A stretch of DNA of 64,000 nucleotides, taken from Altererythrobacter sp. GTDB taxonomy: Bacteria > Pseudomonadota > Alphaproteobacteria > Sphingomonadales > Sphingomonadaceae. Location of the stretch: the NCBI GenBank assembly GCA_016793865.1, contig JAEULJ010000003.1, forward strand, positions 186,001 to 250,000, given 5' to 3'. This document shows positions 25,641 through 34,810 of this stretch, one piece after another. The position numbers and the translations under genes were made by a program. Numbering within the stretch: the stretch's first letter is position 1; the number at the start of each line of letters is the position of its first letter. Below the pieces are notes generated by a model. It had not been told where the DNA came from and did not search any database. It worked only from the letters and a program-made list of their open reading frames with translations.

Positions 25641-26900
25641 TCAATCGACCTTCTTGAAGATCACGCTGGCATTGGTCCCGCCGAAGCCGAAGCTGTTGCT
25701 GAGCGCGGCATCGACCTTGCGCTTCCTCGCCTTGTGAGGAACCAGGTCCACGCCTTCGGTGCCCTCGTCCGGATCGTCGAGATTGAGCGTGGGAGGCACG
25801 ATCTGGTCACGGATCGCCAGGATGCAGAAGATCGCCTCGACCGCGCCCGCGCCACCTAGCAGGTGCCCGATCGCGGACTTGGTGCTCGACATGCTGGCGC
25901 CGGAAAGGTCGCTGCCGAGCACGCGCTTGACCGCAGCCAGCTCGATCGTGTCCGCCATCGTGCTGGTGCCGTGGGCGTTGACGTAATCGATGTCGCCGGG
26001 CTCCATGCCGGCTTTCCTCAGCGCCATCCGCATCGCCAGTTCCGCGCCGCGGCCCTCGGGGTGGGGCGCGGTGACGTGATAGGCATCGCCCGACAGGCCA
26101 TAGCCCACCACCTCGGCATAGATCTTCGCGCCGCGCGCCTTGGCGTGCTCGTATTCCTCCAGCACCACCACGCCCGCGCCCTCGCCCATGACGAAACCGT
26201 CGCGGCCCTTGTCATAGGGGCGGCTGGCCTTCTCGGGCTGGTCGTTCATGCTGGTGTTGAGCGCGCGCGCCTGCGCGAAGCCGGCCACGCCCAGCGGGTT
26301 GATGGTCGATTCCGCACCGCCCGCGAGCATGATGTCGGCATCGCCATCCTTGATCATCCGCGCCGCATCGCCGATCGAATGCGCGCCGGTGGAACACGCC
26401 GTCACCACCGCGTGATTCGGACCCATCAGCCCGTATTTGATCGAGACCTGCCCGCCGACGAGGTTGATGAGCCGCCCGTGGACGAAATGCGGGCTGACCC
26501 GCCCCGGCCCGCGCTCGTGCAGGTTGATCGATTCGCTCTCGATGCCCGGCAGGCCGCCGATGCCCGCACCGATGGAGACGCCGGCGCGTTCCTTGGTGGC
26601 CTCGTCCATGTCCTCCAGCCCGGCATCCTCCAGCGCCTGGCCGGCCGCATCGATGCCATAGACGATGAAGGGATCGACCTGCCGCTGGATCTTGGGGTCG
26701 ACCCGCTTGTCCGGATCGAAGCCGAATTCGTGGTCCTTGGCCTTCACCTCGCAGGCGATGGTGCATTTCTGGTCGGACGCGTCGAAATGGGTGATCTGCG
26801 CGGCGCCGCTGCGGCCGGCGATCAGGTTCTTCCAGGTGGTTTCGACATCGCCCCCCAGCGGACTGACGAGGCCCAGTCCGGTCACGACCACACGGCGCAT
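25641..26900 (-). CDS. fabF: beta-ketoacyl-ACP synthase II
   Basis: A 419-residue condensing enzyme of fatty acid elongation. The catalytic triad is visible: cysteine in VTACSTGAH, histidine in NAHGTSTMAD, and histidine in KSAIGHLLGGAG. The start MRRVVVTGLGLVSPLG at 26900 is preceded by GGAGAGTGCAG; the longer frame adds 44 residues encoded by the acpP-fabF spacer. Operon with acpP upstream. Confidence 0.96.
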   Translation of the reverse strand: MRRVVVTGLGLVSPLGGDVETTWKNLIAGRSGAAQITHFDASDQKCTIACEVKAKDHEFGFDPDKRVDPKIQRQVDPFIVYGIDAAGQALEDAGLEDMDEATKERAGVSIGAGIGGLPGIESESINLHERGPGRVSPHFVHGRLINLVGGQVSIKYGLMGPNHAVVTACSTGAHSIGDAARMIKDGDADIMLAGGAESTINPLGVAGFAQARALNTSMNDQPEKASRPYDKGRDGFVMGEGAGVVVLEEYEHAKARGAKIYAEVVGYGLSGDAYHVTAPHPEGRGAELAMRMALRKAGMEPGDIDYVNAHGTSTMADTIELAAVKRVLGSDLSGASMSSTKSAIGHLLGGAGAVEAIFCILAIRDQIVPPTLNLDDPDEGTEGVDLVPHKARKRKVDAALSNSFGFGGTNASVIFKKVD

Positions 26901-26955
26901 CTGCACTCTCCAACTCTGTTCGCCGGCCAGATATGGCGCCGGCCCGGAAACGACA

Positions 26956-26987
26956 ACAGGCTCAACCCCTTTCGAGGCCGAGCCTGT
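26956..26987 (-). terminator. hairpin between acpP and fabF
   Basis: ACAGGCTC and GAGCCTGT form a perfect 8-bp stem around 16 bases, followed on the minus strand by TGTCGTTT. It may partly terminate or stabilise the abundant acpP message so that less fabF is made. Confidence 0.45.
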
Positions 26988-27050
26988 CTTCAACCCTGCT
27001 CCGCCGCCAGACTCCCGACGGGGCCGGCGCAAGGGGAGCGCGAGAAGGGA

Positions 27051-27290
27051 TCAGCCCTTGTGCTCGTCGATGTAACGGGTCGCATCGCCCACGGTGGCGA
27101 TCTTCTCGGCCGCGTCGTCATCGGGGATTTCGACGCCGAACTCTTCCTCGAAGGCCATCACCAGTTCGACGATGTCGAGGCTGTCCGCGCCCAGATCGTC
27201 GATGAAATTGGCGTCCTGCGTGACCTTGTCGGCCTCGACACCGAGGTGCTCGACGACGATCTTCTGCACGCGCTCGGCAGTATCGGACAT
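27051..27290 (-). CDS. acpP: acyl carrier protein
   Basis: A 79-residue acidic protein with the phosphopantetheine serine in [12 protein letters not shown] and the usual helix pattern. It carries growing acyl chains in fatty acid synthesis. The start MSDTAERV is preceded by GAGGGAA; a longer frame adds six residues of leader. First gene of an acpP-fabF-mltG-ligase operon. Confidence 0.97.
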   Translation of the reverse strand: MSDTAERVQKIVVEHLGVEADKVTQDANFIDDLGADSLDIVELVMAFEEEFGVEIPDDDAAEKIATVGDATRYIDEHKG

Positions 27291-27389
27291 ATGCGTTCCC
27301 TCTTCCACTTGGAGGTTGATTTGGCTGTCGCCCTAATGAACGGCGCGAGTGCTGGCAAGTGCCCGCCCCCTACCATCGAGGCATGGCCC

Positions 27390-29237
27390 TCAGCGATTCT
27401 CGCCCGGATCCTCGTCCCGCTCGGTGGCGTTACCGGTCATATCGGTCTTTTCCGCCGGATTGCCCTTGGGCTGTTCGGTCAGGCGGATGTGAATGTCGCG
27501 AAGCTGCTTGGGGCTGGCGAGGCTCGGCGCGCCCATCATCAAATCCTGCGCGCGCTGGTTGAGCGGGAAGGCGATGACCTCGCGGATGTTGGGCTCGTCG
27601 GCCAGAAGCATCACGATGCGGTCGATGCCCGGAGCCGAGCCGCCATGCGGCGGGGCGCCAAGCTTGAACGCCTCGATCATGCCGGAGAAATTGGCATCGA
27701 CATCGGCCTGGGTGTAGCCCGCGATCTCGAACGCCTTGTACATGATCTCGGGCTTGTGGTTGCGGATCGCGCCCGATGACAGCTCGTAGCCGTTGCAGAC
27801 GATGTCGTATTGCCAGGCCTTGATCTCCAGCGGGTCCTGCGTCTCCAGCGCCTCCAGCTCGCCCTGCGGCATCGAGAAGGGATTGTGGCTGAAGTCGATC
27901 TTCTTGGCGTCATCGTCGTATTCGAACATCGGGAAATCGACGATCCAGCAGAACTTGAAGCAGCCCTGCTCTATCAACCCCAGCTCCTCGCCCACGCGGG
28001 TACGCGCGGCGCCTGCCAGCTTGGCGGCGTCCTTTTCCTTGCCGGCGGCGAAGAACAGCCCGTCGTTTTCGCCCAGGCCAAGCTCGGCATAGAGCGCGGC
28101 CATGCCCTCCTCGCCGTGGTTCTTGGCGATCGGACCGCCGAACTCGCCGCCCTTGCGGGTTACGTAGCCCAGGCCCGCGAAGCCTTCGCGCCGCGCCCAG
28201 TCGTTCATGTCGTCGAAGAACTTGCGGCTCTTCTCCGCCGTCGCAGGGGCCGGAACCACGCGCACCCGACCGCCCGAACCGACGATCTTCTCGAACAGGC
28301 CGAAGCCCGACTTCGCGAAATGGTGCGAGACATCGGCGATAAGCAGCGGATTCCTCAGGTCCGGCTTGTCGCTGCCATATTTCAGCATCGCCTCGGCATA
28401 GGGGATGCGCGGGAAGCTGCCCGCGGGCGTCACGCTCTTGCCGTCCGCGAACTCCTCGAACACGCCCGCCAGCACCGGCTCGATCGCCTGGAACACGTCT
28501 TCCTGCGTCACGAAGCTCATCTCGAAATCGAGCTGGTAGAACTCGGGGCTGCGGTCGGCGCGAAGGTCCTCGTCGCGGAAGCAGGGTGCGATCTGGAAAT
28601 AGCGGTCGAAGCCGGCCACCATCAGCAGCTGCTTGAACATCTGCGGCGCCTGCGGGAGCGCGTAGAAGCGGCCAGGGTGCAGGCGGCTCGGCACCAGATA
28701 GTCGCGCGCGCCCTCGGGGCTGGACGCGCCCAGGATCGGGGTCTGGAACTCGGTGAATCCCTTGTCGATCATGCGGCGGCGGATGCTGGAGATCACCTGC
28801 GAACGCAGCACGATGTTCCTGTGCAGCCGCTCGCGGCGCAGGTCGACGAAGCGGTATTTGAGCCGCGTTTCCTCGGGATAATCCTCCGCCGAATTGACGA
28901 TCAGGGGCAGATCGGCGGCCACGCTCTGCACGGTGGCCGCGCGGGCGAAGACCTCGATCGCGCCGGTCGGCAGGTTCGGGTTCACCGCCGCATCGGCCCG
29001 CGCCTTGACTGTCCCGTCGATAGTGACGACCGATTCCAGTCGCAGCTTCTCGAGCGTCGCCAGCGCCGGGCTGTCGCTGTCGGCCACCACCTGGGTGATG
29101 CCGTAATGATCGCGCAGGTCCACGAACAGCACCCCGCCATGGTCGCGCTTGTTGTGGACCCAGCCCGACAGGCGGACGTCGCTGCCGGCATCGCCAGCCG
29201 TCAACTGCGCGCAGGTGTGGGTACGATAGGCGTGCAT
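27390..29237 (-). CDS. aspS: aspartate--tRNA ligase
   Basis: A 615-residue class II synthetase. The OB-fold anticodon domain begins [25 protein letters not shown]; motif 2 has [23 protein letters not shown] and motif 3 has GIDRIVMLL. The GAD insertion typical of bacterial AspRS is present between them. The last 25 or so residues ([19 protein letters not shown]) form a charged tail beyond the usual C-terminus. Alphaproteobacterial AspRS is often non-discriminating (Asp and Asn); that cannot be settled here. Confidence 0.95.
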   Translation of the reverse strand: MHAYRTHTCAQLTAGDAGSDVRLSGWVHNKRDHGGVLFVDLRDHYGITQVVADSDSPALATLEKLRLESVVTIDGTVKARADAAVNPNLPTGAIEVFARAATVQSVAADLPLIVNSAEDYPEETRLKYRFVDLRRERLHRNIVLRSQVISSIRRRMIDKGFTEFQTPILGASSPEGARDYLVPSRLHPGRFYALPQAPQMFKQLLMVAGFDRYFQIAPCFRDEDLRADRSPEFYQLDFEMSFVTQEDVFQAIEPVLAGVFEEFADGKSVTPAGSFPRIPYAEAMLKYGSDKPDLRNPLLIADVSHHFAKSGFGLFEKIVGSGGRVRVVPAPATAEKSRKFFDDMNDWARREGFAGLGYVTRKGGEFGGPIAKNHGEEGMAALYAELGLGENDGLFFAAGKEKDAAKLAGAARTRVGEELGLIEQGCFKFCWIVDFPMFEYDDDAKKIDFSHNPFSMPQGELEALETQDPLEIKAWQYDIVCNGYELSSGAIRNHKPEIMYKAFEIAGYTQADVDANFSGMIEAFKLGAPPHGGSAPGIDRIVMLLADEPNIREVIAFPLNQRAQDLMMGAPSLASPKQLRDIHIRLTEQPKGNPAEKTDMTGNATERDEDPGENR

Positions 29238-29397
29238 CTAAACTCTTTCCGATTTCGCGGCTAAGGCGCTAGAGGCGCGCCGCGCTTTTCAGCTCTAAGC
29301 TAAATTCGCGCGCGCTAACAGGGTATGGTCGCTGGTTTGTCAAGGCAGGCAGCGACGGGAGCGGTACTCCGCTCGAACAACGAGAACAGACAGAACA

Positions 29398-30597
29398 ATG
29401 CACATCCATCCGCTTATCACCACCACCGCGGCGCTCACCGATCTCTGCGCCCGGCTCGCGAAGTCCGAATTCGTCTGCGTCGACACCGAATTCATGCGCG
29501 AGAACACCTATTGGCCCGAGCTGTGCCTGGTCCAGATAGCCGACGAGAACGAGGCGGCCGCGATCGACCCGCTGGCCCCCGGCATCGACCTTGCCCCCCT
29601 GCTCGACCTGCTGGTGAATAACCGCGACGTGCTCAAGGTCTTCCATGCCGGCGGCCAGGACGTGGAGATCGTCTACAATCTCACGCAGGATACCCCCCAT
29701 CCCATCTTCGACACGCAGGTGGCGATGATGGCGATCAGCCAGTCCGAACAGATCGGCTATGCCAATCTGGTGGAAAGCTGGCTGGGCATCACCGTGGACA
29801 AGGGCGCGCGCTTCACCGACTGGAGCCGGCGGCCGCTCACCGACCGCCAGATCGAATATGCCATCGGCGATGTCACCCATCTGGCAAATATTTTCCCGCG
29901 CATCCTCAAGAAGCTCATCAAGAGCGGGCGCGGCGCGTGGCTGGATGCCGAGATGGACAAGCTCGCCGATCCGGCACATTACGCGAACGACAGCGGCCAT
30001 GCGTGGAAGCGCATCCGCTCACCCGGCCGCAATCTCGCCGTGCTTGGCCGATTGAAGGCGCTCGCCGCCTGGCGCGAAAGCGAGGCGCAGCACAAGAACA
30101 TCCCCCGCGGCCGGATCATGCGCGACGAGACCCTGGCCGACCTCGCCAGCCATCCGCCCAAGGCCCAGGCCGATCTGGCCAAGGTGCGCGGCCTCTCGAA
30201 CGCGTGGCGGGACAACGACATCGGCAAGCGGCTGATGAAGGTGATCGAGAAGGCGGAGCCCCTGCCGAAGGACGAACTGCCCGAACGCTCGGCCCCCGGC
30301 GCGCCGCTGGGCAAGGAGGGCGCGCTGGTCGCCGACCTGCTCAAGCTGCTGCTCAAGATCCGCGCCCGCGAGATCGATGTCGCCGCACGCCTGCTGACCC
30401 GGTCGGATGAAATGGAATCGCTCGCGGCCGGTGTACGCGACCTGCCGGTCCTGCAAGGCTGGCGCCATGACGTCTTCGGCAAGGACGCGCTCGCGCTGGT
30501 CGAGGGCAAGATGGCCTTCGCGGTCAAGAGCGGCCGCCTCACCATGACGAGGGTCGGCGATGCAGTTGCAGAGATGCCGGCGGAGGCGGCTGAATGA
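29398..30597 (+). CDS. rnd: ribonuclease D
   Basis: A 399-residue 3'-5' exonuclease for tRNA maturation. The DEDDy exonuclease domain shows FVCVDTEFMRENTY (D, E), KVFHAGGQDVEI (D) and YAIGDVTHL (Y and D), followed by an HRDC domain (KNIPRGRIMRDETLADLA). Length is typical. It diverges from aspS; the 160-base gap should hold both promoters. Confidence 0.94.
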   Translation: MHIHPLITTTAALTDLCARLAKSEFVCVDTEFMRENTYWPELCLVQIADENEAAAIDPLAPGIDLAPLLDLLVNNRDVLKVFHAGGQDVEIVYNLTQDTPHPIFDTQVAMMAISQSEQIGYANLVESWLGITVDKGARFTDWSRRPLTDRQIEYAIGDVTHLANIFPRILKKLIKSGRGAWLDAEMDKLADPAHYANDSGHAWKRIRSPGRNLAVLGRLKALAAWRESEAQHKNIPRGRIMRDETLADLASHPPKAQADLAKVRGLSNAWRDNDIGKRLMKVIEKAEPLPKDELPERSAPGAPLGKEGALVADLLKLLLKIRAREIDVAARLLTRSDEMESLAAGVRDLPVLQGWRHDVFGKDALALVEGKMAFAVKSGRLTMTRVGDAVAEMPAEAAE

Positions 30598-30650
30598 CCG
30601 TTAGGGTTCACGGTCGGGCACTTGATCGGCGGGATTTTGCTTGCCTTTGA

Positions 30651-30665
30651 TAACCTTTACGGTTA
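30651..30665. promoter_or_regulatory. inverted repeat upstream of oxyR
   Basis: TAACC-TTTAC-GGTTA, a perfect palindrome with 5-base arms, 186 bases before the oxyR start, with further GTTA-type repeats around it. LysR-family proteins usually bind such repeats near their own gene. Only the repeat is certain. Confidence 0.3.
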
Positions 30666-30850
30666 CTATTCTGTCCCGCGTTAAGGTTAGGCGATCGATA
30701 CAGGCAAGGGATTCGGCATGGCGGGCGGGCCACGGAAGTTTACGCCATTGTTCCTGAATCCGGCAACAAGGTGCTGTTCCGCATGGTGAAAGCTGCTCGC
30801 CAGTATTTTAAGAAGCACCCCGGTCGGTGTAACACCTCGCGGCGCGTGCG

Positions 30851-31747
30851 ATGACCGCTTTCCTCCCCACGCTCAAGCAGCTCCAATATCTCGTGGCGCT
30901 TCACGAGCACGGGCATTTCGGGCGCGCGGCGGAGGCGAGCTTCGTTTCCCAATCGACGCTCAGCGCCGGCATCCGCGAGCTCGAATCGCTCCTCGGCGTC
31001 ACCCTTGTCGAGCGCAGCCGGCGGGTGGTGCGCTTCACCCAGCTCGGCACTCAGGTCGTCGCCAAGGCGCACCGCGTGCTGCGCGAGGCGGAGGAGATGA
31101 CGGCGCTGGTGCAGGCATCGGGCAAGCCGCTCTCGGGCGAGCTGGCGATGAGCGTGATCCCGACAATCGCCCCCTTCCTGCTGCCGCGTATCCTGCCCAG
31201 GCTGCGGCGGGAAAGACCCGAGCTGAAGCTGCGTCTGCGCGAGGAAACCAGCCACGCCGCGGTCGAATCGCTGCATCACGGTCGCGCCGATTGCGTTCTG
31301 CTGGCGCTGCCCTTCGCTACCGGCGAGGTGGAGCAGGCCCATATCGCTCAGGACCGGCTGTTCGTGGCCTTCCCCGCCGGCGATCCGTGCGATCTGCCGA
31401 GCGAGGTTCCACCCAGCATGATCGAGGAGGGGCGGCTGCTGTTGCTGGAAGATGGCCATTGCCTGCGCGATCACGCGCTGGCTGCGTGCAACCGGCCCGA
31501 GCTGCGCAGCTCCACCTCCATGATCGGCACCTCGCTGCACACGCTGGTGCAGATGGTGGACGGCGGGCTGGGGGTGACCATGCTGCCCGAGATGGCTCTC
31601 GAGGCGGGCATCCTCGCCGGCACGCAGGTAGTCGCCCGGCCGCTCATGGCGGAAGAGGCGACGCGCGAGATCGCCCTGATCTGGCGCCGTAATTCGCCCC
31701 GGCGCGAAGAGTTCGAGCTGCTGGCGGCGGAACTGCGTGCGGGCTGA
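30851..31747 (+). CDS. oxyR: hydrogen peroxide-inducible genes activator, LysR family
   Basis: A 298-residue LysR regulator. The N-terminal helix-turn-helix is FGRAAEASFVSQSTLSAGIRELE. The redox switch is present: DGHCLRDHALAAC carries the two cysteines nine residues apart (C199/C208 in E. coli), flanked as in true OxyR. It should sense peroxide by disulfide formation and activate antioxidant genes. No catalase or ahpC lies in this window. Confidence 0.93.
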   Translation: MTAFLPTLKQLQYLVALHEHGHFGRAAEASFVSQSTLSAGIRELESLLGVTLVERSRRVVRFTQLGTQVVAKAHRVLREAEEMTALVQASGKPLSGELAMSVIPTIAPFLLPRILPRLRRERPELKLRLREETSHAAVESLHHGRADCVLLALPFATGEVEQAHIAQDRLFVAFPAGDPCDLPSEVPPSMIEEGRLLLLEDGHCLRDHALAACNRPELRSSTSMIGTSLHTLVQMVDGGLGVTMLPEMALEAGILAGTQVVARPLMAEEATREIALIWRRNSPRREEFELLAAELRAG

Positions 31748-31771
31748 GCGGGGTCCGACCGCCGTTCGATC

Positions 31772-32158
31772 CTATTCGGGATCGCCCGAATGCGCTTCGC
31801 GCATATGGTCGAGCACGGGCTGATAGACGGGAAGATCGAACTCCACCCCGATCCAGCCCTGACGCGACCAGCGAACCGTCGCCTCGAACGGGCCGAGCGT
31901 ATCGATATAGAGCGAAATCCGCGACCGGATCGGAAGGCCGGCATGGCGCGGGATCCAGAACTGGCAACCCTGCTCGGACAAGTCCTCGAGCGTGACGTTG
32001 TACTTCCAGCCGCCGAACCGGGTGGTGCCGACCGCCGTGATCTTCTGGCGCAGGAACCGGCGCAGCTCCTTCGCGCCGTCAGGAAGGACGCGCTTGGCTC
32101 GCTTGGCGATCTTCGGCTTTGGCTTCGGCTTCATCGTCCAACTCTTGCGTGCAGGCAT
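31772..32158 (-). CDS. PilZ domain-containing protein
   Basis: A 128-residue protein: a Lys/Pro-rich N-terminal tail (MKPKPKPKIAKRAKR) and one PilZ-like beta-barrel (LEDLSEQGCQFWIP, ATVRWSRQGWIGVEFD). The barrel has the end motif of PilZ, but the N-terminal RxxxR c-di-GMP motif is only loosely matched by RRFLRQK. It may be a c-di-GMP effector or a degenerate member. Start at 32158 or, two residues after a Trp, at 32134. Confidence 0.75.
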   Translation of the reverse strand: MPARKSWTMKPKPKPKIAKRAKRVLPDGAKELRRFLRQKITAVGTTRFGGWKYNVTLEDLSEQGCQFWIPRHAGLPIRSRISLYIDTLGPFEATVRWSRQGWIGVEFDLPVYQPVLDHMREAHSGDPE

Positions 32159-32323
32159 CGTATGACCCGGCCGTGGCGCCCCCGCCTGCCTTTGGAGATA
32201 CGCTACATCGTGCGCGTAGGACGAAGATGTATAGATATAGTGAACGCCGCGGCAGGACTGTTGCGTCGGGCGAGGCGCGCGCAGGGATGTGCAAGGGCGG
32301 GCACCGCACCCGCCGCACGGCCG

Positions 32324-32932
32324 TCAATCCATGTGCTTGAGGCCCACGCGCAGGTAATCCCACCCGGTGATGCAGGTCAGCACCGCAGCCGCCCACAGGC
32401 TGCTGAGCCCGACCAGGTGAATCCAGTTCGAAGCCAGCGTGCCGCAGGCCTGATACGCGGAATAGCACGGCGGCCCGTTCACCGCCCCGCCCAGGATCAG
32501 CGCGCCCAAGCTGGTGAACTGGAACGTCGTCTTCCATTTCGCCAGCCTCGACACCGGCATCGACACCTGAAGCCCGCCCAGGAATTCGCGCAGGCCCGAC
32601 ACCGCTATCTCGCGGATCAGGATCACCAATCCGGCGATGACGTGCGCATCGCCCACATAGGGGCCCCGCAGGTAACCCTGCGCGGTGAGGATCAGGATGA
32701 CCGCCGCGACCATGATCTTGTCGGCGATGGGATCGAGGAACTGCCCAAGCCTGCTCACCGCGCCCTGCGCGCGGGCCAGATAGCCGTCGAGATAATCGGT
32801 AAAGCCGATCAGGCAGTAAAGCACGAAGGCAATGGCATATCCCAACCGCCATTCCGGCCACCACAGCAGGAACCCCAGGAAGGGCATCGCTACGATGCGC
32901 GAAAGGGTAAGGAGGTTGGGGAGCGTCAGCAT
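32324..32932 (-). CDS. pgsA: CDP-diacylglycerol--glycerol-3-phosphate 3-phosphatidyltransferase
   Basis: A 202-residue membrane enzyme making phosphatidylglycerol phosphate. The CDP-alcohol phosphotransferase motif is complete: DYLDGYLARAQGAVSRLGQF then LDPIADK. About five membrane helices. The start MLTLPNLLTLSRIVAMP is the family's normal N-terminus; 23 upstream residues of open frame were dropped. It diverges from the MFS gene. Confidence 0.93.
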   Translation of the reverse strand: MLTLPNLLTLSRIVAMPFLGFLLWWPEWRLGYAIAFVLYCLIGFTDYLDGYLARAQGAVSRLGQFLDPIADKIMVAAVILILTAQGYLRGPYVGDAHVIAGLVILIREIAVSGLREFLGGLQVSMPVSRLAKWKTTFQFTSLGALILGGAVNGPPCYSAYQACGTLASNWIHLVGLSSLWAAAVLTCITGWDYLRVGLKHMD

Positions 32933-33050
32933 CGTCTCTCGCCTGCGTCGCTTACCTGCTGCTGCTCGCGCTGAAAAGCCTCGGCTTGCCCATGCCCGCA
33001 ACCATGCTAGTCAGCGCGTCACCGCTGGGCCACACGAGCGCAAGAGCCGC

Positions 33051-34433
33051 ATGACGACCTCGATCAGACTTCTGGCGCGGCGGCGCTTTCTGCCGCTGTT
33101 CGCGACACAGCTCCTGAATGCCTTCAACGACAATCTCTACAAGACCGCGATGGTCTTGTTCGTGGTCTACAGCGTCTACAGCGACGAGGCACAGGAGGCG
33201 CAGTTCTCCGCCATCGCCTCGGGCGTGTTCATCGCGCCCTTCTTCCTCCTGTCCGCGATGGCAGGCCAGCTCGCCGATATGCGCGACAAGGCACGGATCA
33301 TCCGGCTGGTGAAGGCCGCGGAAGTCGCCATCATGCTGGTGGGGGCGATCGGCCTGCTCGTGGCTTGGCAGAACCTGGAATGCCGCCAGAGCGCGCTCGG
33401 GGCAGCCGGTCGATGCCTCGCCGGGGCGCCCGATCCCGCGCTCGCGGCGCTGGCGATCCCGCTGCTGCTCCTCGCGCTGCTGTGCATGGGCATCCACTCC
33501 ACCTTCTTCGGCCCCATCAAATACGCGATCCTGCCCCAGCACCTGGGCCGCGGCGAGGTGCTGTCGGGTACCGGTCTGGTGGAGGCGGGAACCTATGTCG
33601 CGATCCTGTTCGGGACCATCCTCGCCGGCTGGATCCCCGTCGAGGTGGCCGCCGGGGCAATCGTCCTGACAGCGCTGATCGGTTATGCCACCGCGCGCCA
33701 CGTGCCCGAGGCGCCCGCGCAGGGGGCCATCGAACCCATCGACTGGAATCCCTTCACCAGCAGCACCCGGCTGATCCGCGCCACCATGGGCAATCGCCAG
33801 GTGTTCTACGCGATCCTGGCGATCAGCTTCTTCTGGACCATCGGCGCGGTCCTGTTCATCCAGTTCCCGCCGCTCGCCAAGAACACGCTTCTGGCCAGCA
33901 AGGAAGTCGCCAGCCTGTTCCTGGTGATCTTCTCCATCGGCGTGGCGATCGGCTCGATCGCGATCAATCACCTGCTGAAGGGCGTGGTGTCGGCGCGGCA
34001 CTCGCCGGTGGCGGTGATCGCGATGGGGCTGTTCGTGGTCGGGTTCTATCTGGTCGCCAGGGGCTGGCAGACCGATCCGGGGGGCGCACTGCTCGATACC
34101 GGCGCGTTCCTGGCCCATCCCGGTGCGCCGCTGCTGATGCTGATGCTGCTGGGAATCGCGATCGCCGGCGGGATATTCGTGGTGCCGCTCTACGCCTTCC
34201 TCACGACCAAGGTGGCGCCCGACCAGGCAGCGCGCACGATTGCGGCGAACAACATCGTCAATTCGGGCGCAATGGTGGTCGGATCGCTGCTGGCCGTCGG
34301 CCTGACCGCCGCTGGGGTGCCGATCACGGAGCACCTGCTGCTAACCGCGGCGATGTGCCTCGTCTCCGCCTGGCTCGCGCGGCGGCTTCATGCGGTCGAG
34401 GATGCATCCATCCCCGAGCATCTGCTCGATTAG
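33051..34433 (+). CDS. MFS transporter, LplT-like (lysophospholipid flippase type)
   Basis: A 460-residue, 12-helix permease. The start RRFLPLFATQLLNAFNDNLYKTAMVLFVVY is the signature of LplT and of the transporter half of Aas-type fused proteins, which flip lysophospholipids inward for reacylation. No acyltransferase domain follows here. The adjoining pgsA supports a lipid role. The ATG at 33051 was chosen over a longer open frame. The stop overlaps, tail to tail, a small minus-strand gene. Confidence 0.85.
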   Translation: MTTSIRLLARRRFLPLFATQLLNAFNDNLYKTAMVLFVVYSVYSDEAQEAQFSAIASGVFIAPFFLLSAMAGQLADMRDKARIIRLVKAAEVAIMLVGAIGLLVAWQNLECRQSALGAAGRCLAGAPDPALAALAIPLLLLALLCMGIHSTFFGPIKYAILPQHLGRGEVLSGTGLVEAGTYVAILFGTILAGWIPVEVAAGAIVLTALIGYATARHVPEAPAQGAIEPIDWNPFTSSTRLIRATMGNRQVFYAILAISFFWTIGAVLFIQFPPLAKNTLLASKEVASLFLVIFSIGVAIGSIAINHLLKGVVSARHSPVAVIAMGLFVVGFYLVARGWQTDPGGALLDTGAFLAHPGAPLLMLMLLGIAIAGGIFVVPLYAFLTTKVAPDQAARTIAANNIVNSGAMVVGSLLAVGLTAAGVPITEHLLLTAAMCLVSAWLARRLHAVEDASIPEHLLD

Positions 34434-34633
34434 GCGATGAAGGCGAGGACCGCCGCGAAGCTGGCGAAGTAGGCCGTCGCGAACCCGCGCATGTCCCCCG
34501 CAGTCAAGCGCCAGGAGGAAGGAGTGGTGGCGGCGACTGCCGTGCCTTGCTCTTCCCGGCGCAGATGGCGGGGCAGCCTAGCACGAAACGGATGACGCGC
34601 GCCTTCGTCGGTCAAAACCAGCGCTCGTCTCAT
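34430..34633 (-). CDS. small hypothetical membrane protein
   Basis: A 67-residue protein with a basic N-terminal half and a C-terminal hydrophobic helix (GFATAYFASFAAVLAFIA). No family recognised; short C-tail-anchored proteins like this are common in sphingomonads. It converges on the MFS gene with a 4-base overlap. GTGAG before the ATG is a fair ribosome site. Existence as a gene is moderately supported. Confidence 0.45.
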   Translation of the reverse strand: MRRALVLTDEGARHPFRARLPRHLRREEQGTAVAATTPSSWRLTAGDMRGFATAYFASFAAVLAFIA

Positions 34634-34810
34634 TGCTCACCCTCCACTCGGCGACACCGTCAGATACCCTGCCTAACGCGCCGGAAGACACCCCGCCCCC
34701 GGCGTTTTCCGCAGTGCATCGTTACGGAACATTAACCTTGTTTGTTAGCAATCCGGCAGGGACCAGCGCGACGATTGCCTTGGACGGATGACGCCGCTAG
34801 CCCCCCGCGC

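Noticed and set aside
30720-30853. Short frame reading EVYAIVPESGNKVLF and overlapping the oxyR start
   Set aside because: No suitable start codon before the protein-like part and no ribosome site; kept only as a curiosity.
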